From Methanocorpusculum parvum (GTDB taxonomy: Archaea > Halobacteriota > Methanomicrobia > Methanomicrobiales > Methanocorpusculaceae), in NCBI GenBank assembly GCA_015063085.1, contig SUTD01000003.1, forward strand, positions 32,001 through 96,000: DNA of 64,000 bases. The letters are read 5' to 3'. Below, in pieces: positions 26,949-36,443 of the stretch (position 1 is the first letter of the stretch; every line of letters begins with the position of its first letter). The notes under the pieces are model-generated. The model was not told the DNA's origin. It searched no databases and worked only from the letters and a program-made list of their open reading frames with translations. A program made the translations under genes and the position numbers.

Positions 26949-28187
26949 ATGAAGTTTTCACGGGAAATCGAACTTCGCGGTCACATCGTTGACTCAGGAA
27001 TCTTAGCCAAAGTAATGGACTTGGTCGTCGAATACAACGGCGACTTCGACACCGAAGAATTCAGTCTCGGCAGACAAAAGACCGACCCGAGTTACGCAAA
27101 GATGAAAATCGGCGCCGCCTCTGAAGAGCAGCTCAACCAGCTCATCGGCGAGCTGCGCCGTGTCGGAGCTCTCGTTATCGGTGAAGAAGAGGTCTCGCTT
27201 GCAACAGTCAAGAAAGCAAAAGTTGCTCCGGAAGGATTCTACTCCACAACCAACCACCCGACCCACATCCACTTCAACAATACCTGGATTCCCGTTGAAA
27301 ACATGAAGATGGATGCCTTAATCGTCGTCAACAAAAAGGACATGACAGCAAAGTGTCTTGTGCAGGGAAAGCTTCTTCCGGGAGACACGGTTGTCGTCGG
27401 CGAGGAAGGAGTCCGCGTGGATTTCCCAGAACGCCCGCGTGAGATGGGTGTCTTCGAGTTCATGGGAGGAGACGTCTCCTCTGAGCGTCCAAGCCTGACG
27501 CTGATTCGCCGCGTTGCCGCAGAGATTTTGCAGATGAAAAAGAACGGCAAGAAGGTTGCCTTAGTCGGCGGTCCTGCAATTATCCACAGCGGAGCATCTG
27601 ACGCTGTTGCCGCCATGATTCGCGAGGGCTACATCGACCTCCTCTTTGCCGGAAATGCGCTTGCCGTCCATGACCTGGAGCACAACATCTTTGGAACATC
27701 CCTCGGCATGAATCTCAAAACCGGAGAACTCATGACCGGCGGTCACCGTCACCACCTCTATACCATCAACAAAATCATGGAGGCAGGCTCTATCTACGCG
27801 GCTGTTGAATCCGGACTTGTCACAGGAGGCATTATGTATGAGTGTATCAAAAACGATGTCCCGTTCGTTCTCGCCGGCTCAATCAGAGATGACGGGCCGC
27901 TGCCGGATGTAATCCAGAATACTATCGAAGCACAGGATGCCATGCGCAAACACATCGTCGACCCAGACCTCGGCATGATGCTTATGGTGGCAACGCTTCT
28001 TCACTCAATCGCTGTTGGAAATCTTCTGCCGTCTCATGTCAAGACCATCTGTGTTGATATCAACCCGGCATCGGTTACCAAACTCATGGACAGAGGAACC
28101 TCGCAGGCCATCGGAATGGTAAGCGATGCGGGAATCTTCCTGCCGAGCCTGCTTGAGGCACTGCACGAGCTGGAAGCGGAGGAGTAA
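26949..28187 (+). CDS. TIGR00300-family protein, archaeal ornithine cyclodeaminase (LOR/SDH domain)
   Basis: This is a 412-residue two-domain protein. Residues 1-~110 are the LOR/SDH conserved domain (REIELRGHIVDSGILAKVMD), and the remainder is the larger catalytic part with VALVGGPAIIHSGA and GGIMYECIKNDVPFVLAGSIRDDGPLP. Characterised relatives, including the C-terminal part of cyanobacterial arginine dihydrolase and a Methanococcus protein, convert ornithine to proline and ammonia. I take that role from the family. Its stop codon overlaps the start of the aldo/keto reductase (TAATG), so the two are cotranscribed. The N-terminal reading frame is full length. Confidence 0.85.
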   Translation: MKFSREIELRGHIVDSGILAKVMDLVVEYNGDFDTEEFSLGRQKTDPSYAKMKIGAASEEQLNQLIGELRRVGALVIGEEEVSLATVKKAKVAPEGFYSTTNHPTHIHFNNTWIPVENMKMDALIVVNKKDMTAKCLVQGKLLPGDTVVVGEEGVRVDFPERPREMGVFEFMGGDVSSERPSLTLIRRVAAEILQMKKNGKKVALVGGPAIIHSGASDAVAAMIREGYIDLLFAGNALAVHDLEHNIFGTSLGMNLKTGELMTGGHRHHLYTINKIMEAGSIYAAVESGLVTGGIMYECIKNDVPFVLAGSIRDDGPLPDVIQNTIEAQDAMRKHIVDPDLGMMLMVATLLHSIAVGNLLPSHVKTICVDINPASVTKLMDRGTSQAIGMVSDAGIFLPSLLEALHELEAEE

Positions 28188-29308
28188 TGCTTTACCGACC
28201 CTTCAAAGACCTGAGCTTATCTGCGCTTGGATTCGGCGCGATGCGGCTTCCGGTAATCGACGGAGACGAAGCGCGGATTGATGAAGAGGAGACAGACCGT
28301 ATGGTGGAGTATGCCGTGCATGCAGGCATCAACTATTTTGATACCGCATGGGGCTACCACAGCGAAAACTCCGAGACGGTGATGGGGAAGATTCTGAAAA
28401 GCTATCCAAGAGACAGCTTCTATCTTGCAACAAAGTTTCCGGGATATGATGTCAAAAACCTTGAGCGTATGGAGGAGATCTTCTCCCGTCAGATGGAAAA
28501 GCTCCAGACGGATTACTTTGACTTCTATCTGGTCCACAATGTCTGCGAGGTAAACATCGAATACTACCTAAAGCCTGACCTGGTTGATTTCCTGCTGAAG
28601 CAGAAGGAAGCAGGAAAAATCCGGCATCTCGGATTTTCCATACACGGAGATATCACCATCATGCAGCGCTTCCTTGCAGCGTTTGGGGATGTCATGGAGT
28701 TCTGTCAGATTCAGCTCAACTGGTTCGACTGGGATTTCCAGGATGCAAAGGCAAAAGTTGCTCTGCTTCGGGAGTATAACATCCCATTCCTTGTAATGGA
28801 ACCGTTTCGGGGCGGAAAACTCGCATCGCTTCCTGCCGATGCAGAAAGCAGACTCCGCACTCTCCGCCCGGAGGAGACTATTCCTGCATGGTCATTCCGC
28901 TACCTGCAGGGATTTGATGACGTCATGGTGATTCTCTCCGGCATGTCTGATATGCAGCAGCTTGAAGCAAACTGCAAAACCTTTGAGACCTTTGCCCCAA
29001 CCACGCCGACAGAGAATGCAGTCCTTTACGATATCGCAGAGAGCCTCAAAACCGGTGTGCCGTGCACAGCATGCAGGTACTGCACAAAGTCCTGCCCGAT
29101 GGAGCTGGATATTCCGCGGCTGCTTTACCTCTACAACGAGTTCAAATTTACTGACGGCGGCTTCCTCGCAAAGCTTGCCCTCTCGGCTGTGGCAGAGGAT
29201 AAACAGCCGTCAACCTGTATATCCTGCGGAAAGTGTGTTGAGCTTTGCCCGCAGAAAATTGCAGTCCCGGATGTCTTTGCGGAATTTGTCGAAAAACTTG
29301 CAGAGTAA
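28187..29308 (+). CDS. Aldo/keto reductase with C-terminal ferredoxin-like domain
   Basis: This 373-residue protein starts as an aldo/keto reductase barrel: GFGAMRLPV, then YFDTAWGYH, where D and Y belong to the catalytic set. The C-terminal ~95 residues carry two cysteine clusters, CTACRYCTKSCP and CISCGKCVELCP, which should bind two [4Fe-4S] centres. Such fused proteins are common in anaerobes and probably take electrons from ferredoxin-type carriers; the substrate is unknown. It is coupled to the upstream cyclodeaminase gene by a one-base overlap and followed closely by the cation transporter gene. Confidence 0.85.
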   Translation: MLYRPFKDLSLSALGFGAMRLPVIDGDEARIDEEETDRMVEYAVHAGINYFDTAWGYHSENSETVMGKILKSYPRDSFYLATKFPGYDVKNLERMEEIFSRQMEKLQTDYFDFYLVHNVCEVNIEYYLKPDLVDFLLKQKEAGKIRHLGFSIHGDITIMQRFLAAFGDVMEFCQIQLNWFDWDFQDAKAKVALLREYNIPFLVMEPFRGGKLASLPADAESRLRTLRPEETIPAWSFRYLQGFDDVMVILSGMSDMQQLEANCKTFETFAPTTPTENAVLYDIAESLKTGVPCTACRYCTKSCPMELDIPRLLYLYNEFKFTDGGFLAKLALSAVAEDKQPSTCISCGKCVELCPQKIAVPDVFAEFVEKLAE

Positions 29309-29310
29309 CG

Positions 29311-30234
29311 ATGTCTGAAACCGAGAATCAGCGGAAGAAAAATGTCGCACGGCTTTCTATCTGCTCAAACGCATTTCTGACAATCGCAAAAATAGTTACC
29401 GGCATTCTCACCGGCTCGGTGAGTATCATCTCGGAAGGAATACATTCCGGAATGGATTTGCTTGCATCCTTTATCGCATACTTTTCGGTGAAGAAGTCAG
29501 CAGTCCCGCCGGATGCAGATCATGCATTCGGACACGGAAAATATGAAGATGCCTCAGGTCTCATTGAGGCACTCTTAATCGTTCTTGCTGCAGGCATTAT
29601 CATATGGGAAGCCATCTCCAAACTGATTCGCGGAGGAGAAGAAGTCTCGGTTGATCTTCTCTACATTGGTATGATTGTGATGGGACTGTCTGCTCTCATG
29701 AACTTTATCGTCTCGCAGAATCTGATGCGGGTTGCAAAACAGACGGATTCTATCGCACTCGAATCTGATGCATGGCATCTGAGAACTGATGTCCTGACAT
29801 CCGCCGGAGTGTTCGCAGGACTTCTCATTATCCAGATAACCCACCTTACCTGGATTGATTCAGTAATCGCAGTTGTCGTTGCCCTCTTCATTTTACGGGA
29901 GGCCTACACGCTTATCCGCAGGTCATTTGGAAATCTGATGGATGAAAGCCTCAGTGCAGAAGATATTGCAAAAATCGAGGAGATCATTGCCCGCCATGAA
30001 GCCGAGTACACGAACTATCATGGACTAAAGACCAGAAAAGCAGGGCCGGATAAGTTTGCGGAGTTCCATTTAATGATGCCGCGAAAAACTGCATTCATCA
30101 CTGCACACGATATGGTTGCGCACATCAGAGAAGAGATCAGCTCGGAAATTCCGCGGATTACTATTCTCATTCACTTAGACCCGTGTGACGGGCGATGCGG
30201 AAAAGATGCATGTACGTTTGCGTGTAAGAAATAA
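29311..30234 (+). CDS. Cation diffusion facilitator family transporter
   Basis: This 307-residue proton-coupled metal efflux protein has six membrane segments. TM2 shows the HxxxD pair in EGIHSGMDLL, and TM5 shows WHLRTDVLTS, the paired metal site of CDF proteins. GHGKYED is the conserved loop after TM2. The cytoplasmic C-terminal domain ends in a Cys-rich tail (CDGRCGKDACTFACKK), unusual for the family, which may bind metal. The ATG at 29311 lies 3 bp after the upstream stop, so the gene is probably part of the same operon. Confidence 0.88.
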   Translation: MSETENQRKKNVARLSICSNAFLTIAKIVTGILTGSVSIISEGIHSGMDLLASFIAYFSVKKSAVPPDADHAFGHGKYEDASGLIEALLIVLAAGIIIWEAISKLIRGGEEVSVDLLYIGMIVMGLSALMNFIVSQNLMRVAKQTDSIALESDAWHLRTDVLTSAGVFAGLLIIQITHLTWIDSVIAVVVALFILREAYTLIRRSFGNLMDESLSAEDIAKIEEIIARHEAEYTNYHGLKTRKAGPDKFAEFHLMMPRKTAFITAHDMVAHIREEISSEIPRITILIHLDPCDGRCGKDACTFACKK

Positions 30235-30249
30235 AGAGAACAAAAGAGG

Positions 30250-31290
30250 ATGAGAACTGTGGAAAAACCATTGATTAGTGTTATTGTTCCCGTATACAAT
30301 GTGGCCTCTTTTCTTCCAGCGTGTCTTGACTCCATACTCAGCCAGACATATCAGAATCTGGAAATCATCATCGTCGTCTCCACATCGACAGACAACTCTG
30401 AGAGTATCTGTGATGCATATGAACAGAGAGATAACCGTATCACCGTTATACACAGTCCGGTCAACGGTTTGTCGGCTGCAAGAAACAAAGGGATTGAAGC
30501 ATCTCATGGAGAATATCTGAGTTTCATTGACTCGGATGATTTTATCGCGCCGGATTTCATTGACACCCTCTGTGATATTATCGTAAACAGTGACTGCGAC
30601 ATCGCGCAGTGCGAATACTGCAGAATTCCGGAGAACCAGAATACGATTCCTGATATCTACTATTCCAAATCATCATCCCGAATCTCAACATACTCGGGAA
30701 AGGAAATGGTGATGAAGATGAACTCTTCTGATGTCTATATTGTGATGACATGGAATAAGCTGTATCACCGTTCATTGTTCACAAACATCCGCTATCCGTT
30801 TCAGAAAATCATAGAAGATGTGGCAACAACCTATCAGCTCTACTATTCCGCAAAGAAAATCGGACACACAAAAAGACCGCTGTACTTCCACCGAATGAAC
30901 CCGAAGAGCATCATGGGAGTGCCGTTTTCAGAGAAACGACTGGATGTTGTTGAACATGCAGAAGAGATGGTGAGGTTTTTCAAAGACAGGGATGAATATG
31001 AAATGTACGGCACAGCATTAACGTACCAGATAATCATCCTGCACAGCACTCTCCTGCAGACAAAGAAATACCTTCCTGACGCAAAACAGATTCAGAAGAA
31101 GTTGAGAGATGACGGGAAAAAAGCATACTCAGAACTGCTGAAACACAGAACCGCAGGAATTTATTATAAGTCAGCCGCATTTCTGCTGACATATCTGCCG
31201 AACTTCGCAGAGATGCTGCTTATCGTCAGAAGAAAATTTGTCGCAAAAAGATACTCGCGGGGAGCGCTGCGGCCTGCAGAGAAAAAGTGA
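30250..31290 (+). CDS. Glycosyltransferase family 2
   Basis: This is a 346-residue GT2 protein: ISVIVPVYN (residues 9-17), VVSTSTDNS in place of the usual DDGSTD, and DSDDF at about 96-100. It starts 15 bp after the metal transporter gene, away from the main glycan cluster. The altered first Asp loop may affect nucleotide-sugar binding, yet the second motif is intact. It is convergent with echF, 6 bp away. Acceptor and donor are unknown. Confidence 0.87.
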   Translation: MRTVEKPLISVIVPVYNVASFLPACLDSILSQTYQNLEIIIVVSTSTDNSESICDAYEQRDNRITVIHSPVNGLSAARNKGIEASHGEYLSFIDSDDFIAPDFIDTLCDIIVNSDCDIAQCEYCRIPENQNTIPDIYYSKSSSRISTYSGKEMVMKMNSSDVYIVMTWNKLYHRSLFTNIRYPFQKIIEDVATTYQLYYSAKKIGHTKRPLYFHRMNPKSIMGVPFSEKRLDVVEHAEEMVRFFKDRDEYEMYGTALTYQIIILHSTLLQTKKYLPDAKQIQKKLRDDGKKAYSELLKHRTAGIYYKSAAFLLTYLPNFAEMLLIVRRKFVAKRYSRGALRPAEKK

Positions 31291-31296
31291 AGGAAG

Positions 31297-31665
31297 TTAC
31301 TCTTCCTTCTTTGGTCTTTCCGGTTTTACGTACGTAATCACATACTCATCAATTCCGCGCTCGGAAGGCGTTGCCGCGGCAGAGTAGGTGTTTTCCATTG
31401 AGAGGCACTTGAATTTGCACATCTCAATACATCCGCCGCAGATGATGCACTTGAAGCGGTCGATGGTCCAGATTTTGTTTGCACGGTCAACCGTAATCGC
31501 CTGAGATGGACAGCGCTTCATGCAGATAGTACATGAAGTACACTTCGACGGGTCAAAGACAATGTGTCCTCTGGTTGCCTCGAACTTCTTTGCCGGCTCT
31601 GCAGGGAATTTGGTGGTCACCGGTTTGTGGGTGAGCTGTTTGATGATAGTTTTGAGCATCTTCAT
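31297..31665 (-). CDS. echF: Energy-converting hydrogenase Ech subunit F, 2x[4Fe-4S] ferredoxin subunit
   Basis: This is a 122-residue electron-transfer subunit (NuoI-like). Two cysteine clusters, CTSCTICMKRCP and CIICGGCIEMCKF, should hold two [4Fe-4S] centres that pass electrons between ferredoxin and the small subunit. The start is ATG 31665 with a GAGGTGA Shine-Dalgarno sequence; it lies 5 bp after the echE stop. It is the last gene of the six-gene ech operon. Confidence 0.88.
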   Translation of the reverse strand: MKMLKTIIKQLTHKPVTTKFPAEPAKKFEATRGHIVFDPSKCTSCTICMKRCPSQAITVDRANKIWTIDRFKCIICGGCIEMCKFKCLSMENTYSAAATPSERGIDEYVITYVKPERPKKEE

Positions 31666-31670
31666 CGCAA

Positions 31671-32753
31671 TCACCTCTCCATACATCCGATACACGGATC
31701 GATGGTTAAGACAATCTGCGGAACGTCTGCAAGTTCACATCCGGCAAGCATTGCAACAAGGGATGGGACATTGGTTAAGGTCGGCGTTCTAACACGGAAC
31801 TGCGTTAAGTTCTTGGTTCCGTTTCCGCGGATGTAGTGGATGACTTCTCCTCTCGGCTGCTCGGAACGGCTGAAGTATTCTCCATCCGGATTACCCTTCA
31901 CTGCAACAGAGACATCTCCATCCGGAATGTCGGTGATGATTCTGCGGATTAAGTCAACAGACTGGAAGAGTTCCTTGCATCTGACTTCGCATCTTCCGTA
32001 TCCATCGCAGGAGTCTGCGATAATCGGCTTGAAACCTAAGTCCTTGTATGCAAGATAATCGGTCTGACGAACATCCTGCGCAACACCGCTTCCGCGGGCA
32101 ACCGGTCCAACTGCACCTAATGCATATGCATCGGCTGCGGAAAGCTTACCCTTGCCGCAGACTCTCTTCTTTAAGGTGTAATCGTTTAAGAAGACCTTCA
32201 CTAACTCCTGCATCTCGTCCTCGATTGCATCGAGGCGGTTGTCCATTCCGGAGAGGAAATCATTGGATATGTCGCGTCTGACTCCGCCAACCTTACAGAC
32301 ACCCTGGATAACGCGTCCTCCGGTTGTTGCCTCCATTTCGTTTAAGATGGACTCGCGAATCTTCCAGGCATTGTAGAACAGACTTTCAAATCCGAGAGCA
32401 TCTGCAAAGAGGCCGAGCCATAACAGGTGGCTGTGAATACGGGAGTACTCTCCCCAGAGAGTTCTGAGGTAACGTGCTCTATCCGGAATCTCAACACCCA
32501 TCAGACCTTCAATGCCCTGACAGAAGGTGGAAGAGTGAGTGAAACTGCAGATACCGCAGATACGCTCTGCGAGGAACACAAAGTCCGAGTAGTCACGGCG
32601 GTCAACAAGGCTTTCCAGTCCGCGGTGAACGTATCCGATAGACGGGATTGCTTCGACAACACGTTCATCCTCGACCACTAAATCGAGGTGAATCGGCTCC
32701 GGAAGTACCGGATGCTGCGGACCGAATGGAATAACAGTTCTCTTGTTCGTCAT
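31671..32753 (-). CDS. echE: Energy-converting hydrogenase Ech large subunit E, [NiFe] catalytic
   Basis: This 360-residue catalytic subunit is related to NuoD. Both Ni-binding cysteine pairs are present: RICGICSFTH in the N-terminal third and DPCIGCMER at the C-terminus. The complex couples reversible H2/H+ exchange with ferredoxin to ion movement across the membrane. The protein ends soon after the second pair (CMER), so there is no long C-terminal extension for maturation cleavage, as is usual for Ech. It overlaps echD by one base. Confidence 0.92.
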   Translation of the reverse strand: MTNKRTVIPFGPQHPVLPEPIHLDLVVEDERVVEAIPSIGYVHRGLESLVDRRDYSDFVFLAERICGICSFTHSSTFCQGIEGLMGVEIPDRARYLRTLWGEYSRIHSHLLWLGLFADALGFESLFYNAWKIRESILNEMEATTGGRVIQGVCKVGGVRRDISNDFLSGMDNRLDAIEDEMQELVKVFLNDYTLKKRVCGKGKLSAADAYALGAVGPVARGSGVAQDVRQTDYLAYKDLGFKPIIADSCDGYGRCEVRCKELFQSVDLIRRIITDIPDGDVSVAVKGNPDGEYFSRSEQPRGEVIHYIRGNGTKNLTQFRVRTPTLTNVPSLVAMLAGCELADVPQIVLTIDPCIGCMER

Positions 32754-33136
32754 TATGCATCCTCCTTCTTAACTTTGGTTACCGTGGGTTCCGGAATCTC
32801 CTTCTTGAACGGATAGGGGACGGATGTTCTGATGAATGTTCCTTTGAAGTCAATCGTCATTCCGTTGAAGACAAATCCGTAAAGGTCATGGATTTCGTTT
32901 TCGTAGACGAATGCTCCGGAAAAGGATTTGCAGATGGACGGTATCTCAGACTCAGCCGGCATGGTGATGCGGAAGTGTTTGAGGGCTAAATCCTTGTCAA
33001 AGGAGTAAGTTATGTCAAAACCTCCTCCGATTGCCGGAGTGCAGGTCATAACAACCAGGCGGTATCCCTGGTTTTTCATATCGGCTGCGGTCTTTTCGAC
33101 CTCAGAGACGGTAATGTTTGTTACTTCCATATTCAT
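32753..33136 (-). CDS. echD: Energy-converting hydrogenase Ech subunit D, NuoC-like
   Basis: This is a 127-residue peripheral subunit homologous to the NuoC fold. The recognisable core is FSGAFVYENEIHDLYGFVFNG, followed by the short basic C-terminal tail VPYPFKKEIPEP. It contacts the large and small subunits. ATG at 33136 or 33130 is possible. It overlaps echC by four bases, indicating tight translational coupling. Confidence 0.85.
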   Translation of the reverse strand: MNMEVTNITVSEVEKTAADMKNQGYRLVVMTCTPAIGGGFDITYSFDKDLALKHFRITMPAESEIPSICKSFSGAFVYENEIHDLYGFVFNGMTIDFKGTFIRTSVPYPFKKEIPEPTVTKVKKEDA

Positions 33137-33567
33137 TTTTCAGCCTCCATCTTTGCACGCTTTTCTTCGAGGACGCCGATTGCCTTAACAACGCCTTCGA
33201 TTAACGCCTCAGGTCTGACAGAACATCCCGGCACATACACATCGACCGGAATAATCGTATCAACGCCTCCGGAAACATTGTAACATTCGCGGAAGACGCC
33301 TCCGGAGGATGCGCAGATACCGACAGCGACAACAACCTTCGGTTCTGGAATCTGATCGTAGAGGTTCTTTAAAACCTCTTTATTCTGTTCGTTTACGCCG
33401 CCTGTTACAACGAAAATGTCTGCGTGGGCAGGATTTCCGGTGTTGATGATGCCGAAGCGTTCGACATCATACAGCGGAGTTAAGGCTGCGAGAATTTCGA
33501 TATCACAGCCGTTACAGCTTGATGCATTGTAGTGCAGAAGCCAGGGGGATTTTGCGGATGATGTCAT
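33133..33567 (-). CDS. echC: Energy-converting hydrogenase Ech small subunit C, NuoB-like
   Basis: This is a 144-residue [4Fe-4S] subunit. The proximal-cluster cysteines are seen in SSCNGCDIE, then GICASSGGVF and VPGCSVRPEAL, exactly as in NuoB/hydrogenase small subunits of Ech. It passes electrons to the Ni-Fe site of EchE. The start ATG 33567 overlaps the echB stop by one base; earlier starts would run into echB. Confidence 0.9.
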   Translation of the reverse strand: MTSSAKSPWLLHYNASSCNGCDIEILAALTPLYDVERFGIINTGNPAHADIFVVTGGVNEQNKEVLKNLYDQIPEPKVVVAVGICASSGGVFRECYNVSGGVDTIIPVDVYVPGCSVRPEALIEGVVKAIGVLEEKRAKMEAEK

Positions 33568-34436
33568 TATAAGATTCCTCCAAAGAATCCGAGAAGGACG
33601 ATGTTTAAGACACCAAGGATGAGCGTTGCAAGCCATAAGCTCTTGACGGTCATCTGCCAGGTCACACGCGGGAAGATGTTGTCAATCAGGATTTCAAGGA
33701 AGTATCCAACGATTACAACGATGATTCCGATAATCGGACATCCTGCAAAGAAGAGGAAGATCATTCCAAGGAGCAGGATGGTTTCATACCAGTGAGCAAC
33801 TTCGACCTTTGCAAGAGTTTTTCCGGCAAAGGAAGAGGTAACTCCTTTGACTAACTCCTGGTGTGCGTGGTGAGAGGTGGAGATGTCAAACGGAGATTTA
33901 CGAAGCTTTAAGGTGAGCACGGCAAAGAGTGCAAGGAATACTCCCGGCAGATAGCAGATTGCCGGAACTGCAGCACCCATGATTTCAGAAACCATGAAGG
34001 TTCCAGTCACCATGAAGAATCCGACACCGAGCAGAATCAGAATCGGCTCTGCAACCATCACAGATAAGAGTTCACGCTCAGCTCCAATGTGAGAGTATGG
34101 TGCGTTTGCTGCGTATGCTGCGAGGATTAAGAAGGTGTGTGCAAGTGCTAAACAGAAGACAACCAGTAAGAGATTGAGTCCTGCAAAGAACATTGCACCC
34201 GAAACTGCGATTAAGACCAGATACGCAGTGGTGAAAATCATCTCAACCGGATTGGCGAAGACTTTTTCCTTATGCCAGAGCTTGGAGATATCATAGAACG
34301 GCTGAAGTACCGGAGGACCTCTTCTGCTCTGCATGCGGGCGGTTATTATGCGGTCAATTCCGGAAAGCAGACCGCCTAAAAGCGGAGCTGCAATCAGGAA
34401 GATGACTGCTCCAAGGATTGCCAAAATTATGTTCAT
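33567..34436 (-). CDS. echB: Energy-converting hydrogenase Ech subunit B, NuoH-like membrane subunit
   Basis: This 289-residue protein has about eight membrane helices. RRGPPVLQPFYDISKLW in the first loop, the acidic loop EVAHWYETI and DISTSHHAHQE are the conserved NuoH/EchB signatures that link the soluble arm to the ion channel. It overlaps echA by ATGA. Confidence 0.9.
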   Translation of the reverse strand: MNIILAILGAVIFLIAAPLLGGLLSGIDRIITARMQSRRGPPVLQPFYDISKLWHKEKVFANPVEMIFTTAYLVLIAVSGAMFFAGLNLLLVVFCLALAHTFLILAAYAANAPYSHIGAERELLSVMVAEPILILLGVGFFMVTGTFMVSEIMGAAVPAICYLPGVFLALFAVLTLKLRKSPFDISTSHHAHQELVKGVTSSFAGKTLAKVEVAHWYETILLLGMIFLFFAGCPIIGIIVVIVGYFLEILIDNIFPRVTWQMTVKSLWLATLILGVLNIVLLGFFGGIL

Positions 34437-36370
34437 AAGAGTACCCCCATGAATCCAAGGACAAACATTGCAATGATTATGAGTAAAGCAACAATCTGAG
34501 ACGGCTTAAGGAGTTTGGATTCGCCGGTATACTCCTCAAGGTAGTAGTTGGAGGTCTTTGCTTCTTTGTAGACGCCAAGAGAACCTAAGAACTCACCCTC
34601 AGCGTTGACTGCTCTGCCGTTTAAGTACGGTTTAATCTGTCTGCCAGACTTGCTGCCGACTGCTGCTGCAATCACAAGAACTGCTAAGATTACAAACATC
34701 AGTGCGCACATCAGCAGAGTGTCTGCGGCAAAGAGACCGGATGCTCCGGTGTAGAATGCATAGTAGGCTGCTGCATACGGCACGATAATTTCTGCAGTGA
34801 TAATCGGGAAACCTACACAGGCAATTAAAACCAGGATTCCGATGATGATGATTGAAATCTTCTCGGACGGGTTGAGCTTTGTCTCTTCGGTTGCCGGCTT
34901 TGCCATGCGCATGAAAATCTTTCCAAGCCACTTTGTCCAGAAGAAGACGGTAAGGGCACTTCCGAATGCAAGAATTGAGATGAAGATGCATCCAAGCGGT
35001 GCTGCGATGAATGCCTCAATTGCTGCCCACTTGGAAATCAGCATACCAAACGGTGCAAGATACATTCCGGCAATTCCAACAACCATCATGACTGCTAAAA
35101 TCGGCTGGCGGACTAAGAGGGCATCCATGTCCTCGATGTCGCGGCTTCCAATCTTGTGCTCGACTGCTCCGACACAAAGGAAGAGCAGACACTTTGCAAC
35201 TGCGTGGAAAATTGTCAGCAGGATTGCGGCAACAATTGCGGAAGGAGTTCCAATACCGGCACAGGCTGTGATTAAACCAAGGTTTGCAATGGTGGAGTAT
35301 GCAAGAACTTTCTTTGCGTTGCTCTGGGAAATTGCAAGAGCGGATGTTGCAAGGAAGGTGAATGCTCCAACTAATGCGAGTGCAACTCCAACCCATGTCT
35401 GGGCAAAGAGCGGTGCAAACACAATTAAGAGGAAAACACCGGCCTTAACCATGGTGGATGAGTGAAGAAGTGCTGAAACCGGAGTCGGAGCGACCATTGC
35501 GCCGGTAAGCCAGGTGGAAAACGGCATCTGTGCTGCCTTCGTAATTCCGGCGAGAGCGATTAATGCAAGCGGGATAGTAACAAGTCCTACGTTGTCGATT
35601 GCAAGGAGGTTTGGAATCGAAAGCAGGCTTGCCTCAGGATCCATCTGTGCAAGGTAGATGACTGCACCGGTGAATGCGATACCGCCGATTAAGTTCATCC
35701 AGACTGCTCTAAAGGAGTTCGTGATTGCCTCAGAAGTCCTCGAGTATCCAATTAACAGGAAGGAACAAAGTGTCGTAACCTCCCAGAAGGCAAGAAGCAT
35801 CATCAGATGAGACGAGAGGACAATTCCAAACATTGCAGTCAGGAAGAGGAACAGAATCGCAAAGAAGTAGCGGCGTCTGTCCGGAACGTCATGGCTGTGT
35901 GCGGCATAGTCTTTCATGTAGCCTAATGCATAGACACAGATGAGAGATCCGATAATGCCGATGATTAAAACCATCACCAGCGAGAGGTTGGATAAGGTCA
36001 GTACAATTTCTGCCTGCGGGTGAGCGATTCCGGAGAACTCAAGAATCAGCAGGAGAGCAGCCTGTACAATCGCGAGGATGATTGCAAGCGGCTTTTTGTA
36101 TTTTACCGCAAGGCAGAAGATAATGACTGCGACAGCAAACTCAACAATGAATAAGGCTGTCCAAAGCCACGGGATTGCAGCATGCACAACGGTTATTCCG
36201 TTGCTCCATGCAGATACTGCGAGAAAGACCGATGCTCCGATTAAGACAACGGATGCAGCAGTCACAATGATGTTTCTGATGATGTCAGGCTTAAACAGCG
36301 CGAGGAGAGCCGCGGCTGCGATTGGCACCAGCAGAAGCAGGATAATCGTAATCAGTTCCGGCGAATACAT
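34433..36370 (-). CDS. echA: Energy-converting hydrogenase Ech subunit A, NuoL/MrpA-like ion-pumping subunit
   Basis: This is a 645-residue polytopic protein with about 16 hydrophobic helices. The antiporter-like core shows RRYFFAILFLF, LLAFWEVTTLCSFLLIGYS and GITKAAQMPFSTWLTGAMVAPTPVSALLHSSTMVKAGVFLL. The last of these includes the conserved Lys and His residues of proton/sodium-translocating NuoL-type subunits. ATG 36370 is used; an in-frame GTG three codons upstream is also possible. It is the promoter-proximal gene of the ech operon. No maturation genes are next to it. Confidence 0.9.
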   Translation of the reverse strand: MYSPELITIILLLLVPIAAAALLALFKPDIIRNIIVTAASVVLIGASVFLAVSAWSNGITVVHAAIPWLWTALFIVEFAVAVIIFCLAVKYKKPLAIILAIVQAALLLILEFSGIAHPQAEIVLTLSNLSLVMVLIIGIIGSLICVYALGYMKDYAAHSHDVPDRRRYFFAILFLFLTAMFGIVLSSHLMMLLAFWEVTTLCSFLLIGYSRTSEAITNSFRAVWMNLIGGIAFTGAVIYLAQMDPEASLLSIPNLLAIDNVGLVTIPLALIALAGITKAAQMPFSTWLTGAMVAPTPVSALLHSSTMVKAGVFLLIVFAPLFAQTWVGVALALVGAFTFLATSALAISQSNAKKVLAYSTIANLGLITACAGIGTPSAIVAAILLTIFHAVAKCLLFLCVGAVEHKIGSRDIEDMDALLVRQPILAVMMVVGIAGMYLAPFGMLISKWAAIEAFIAAPLGCIFISILAFGSALTVFFWTKWLGKIFMRMAKPATEETKLNPSEKISIIIIGILVLIACVGFPIITAEIIVPYAAAYYAFYTGASGLFAADTLLMCALMFVILAVLVIAAAVGSKSGRQIKPYLNGRAVNAEGEFLGSLGVYKEAKTSNYYLEEYTGESKLLKPSQIVALLIIIAMFVLGFMGVLL

Positions 36371-36443
36371 ATGTATCACTGAGTTATGATATGGTATTTA
36401 TCACTATTAATCATTCCCATTTATCTATGGAGTGAACGGAATT

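Noticed and set aside
31297-36370. Hydrogenase operon as Mbh, Eha or Ehb
   Set aside because: Six genes in the order A-F, one NuoL-like subunit, and no Mrp-type antiporter or extra small membrane subunits fit Ech better.
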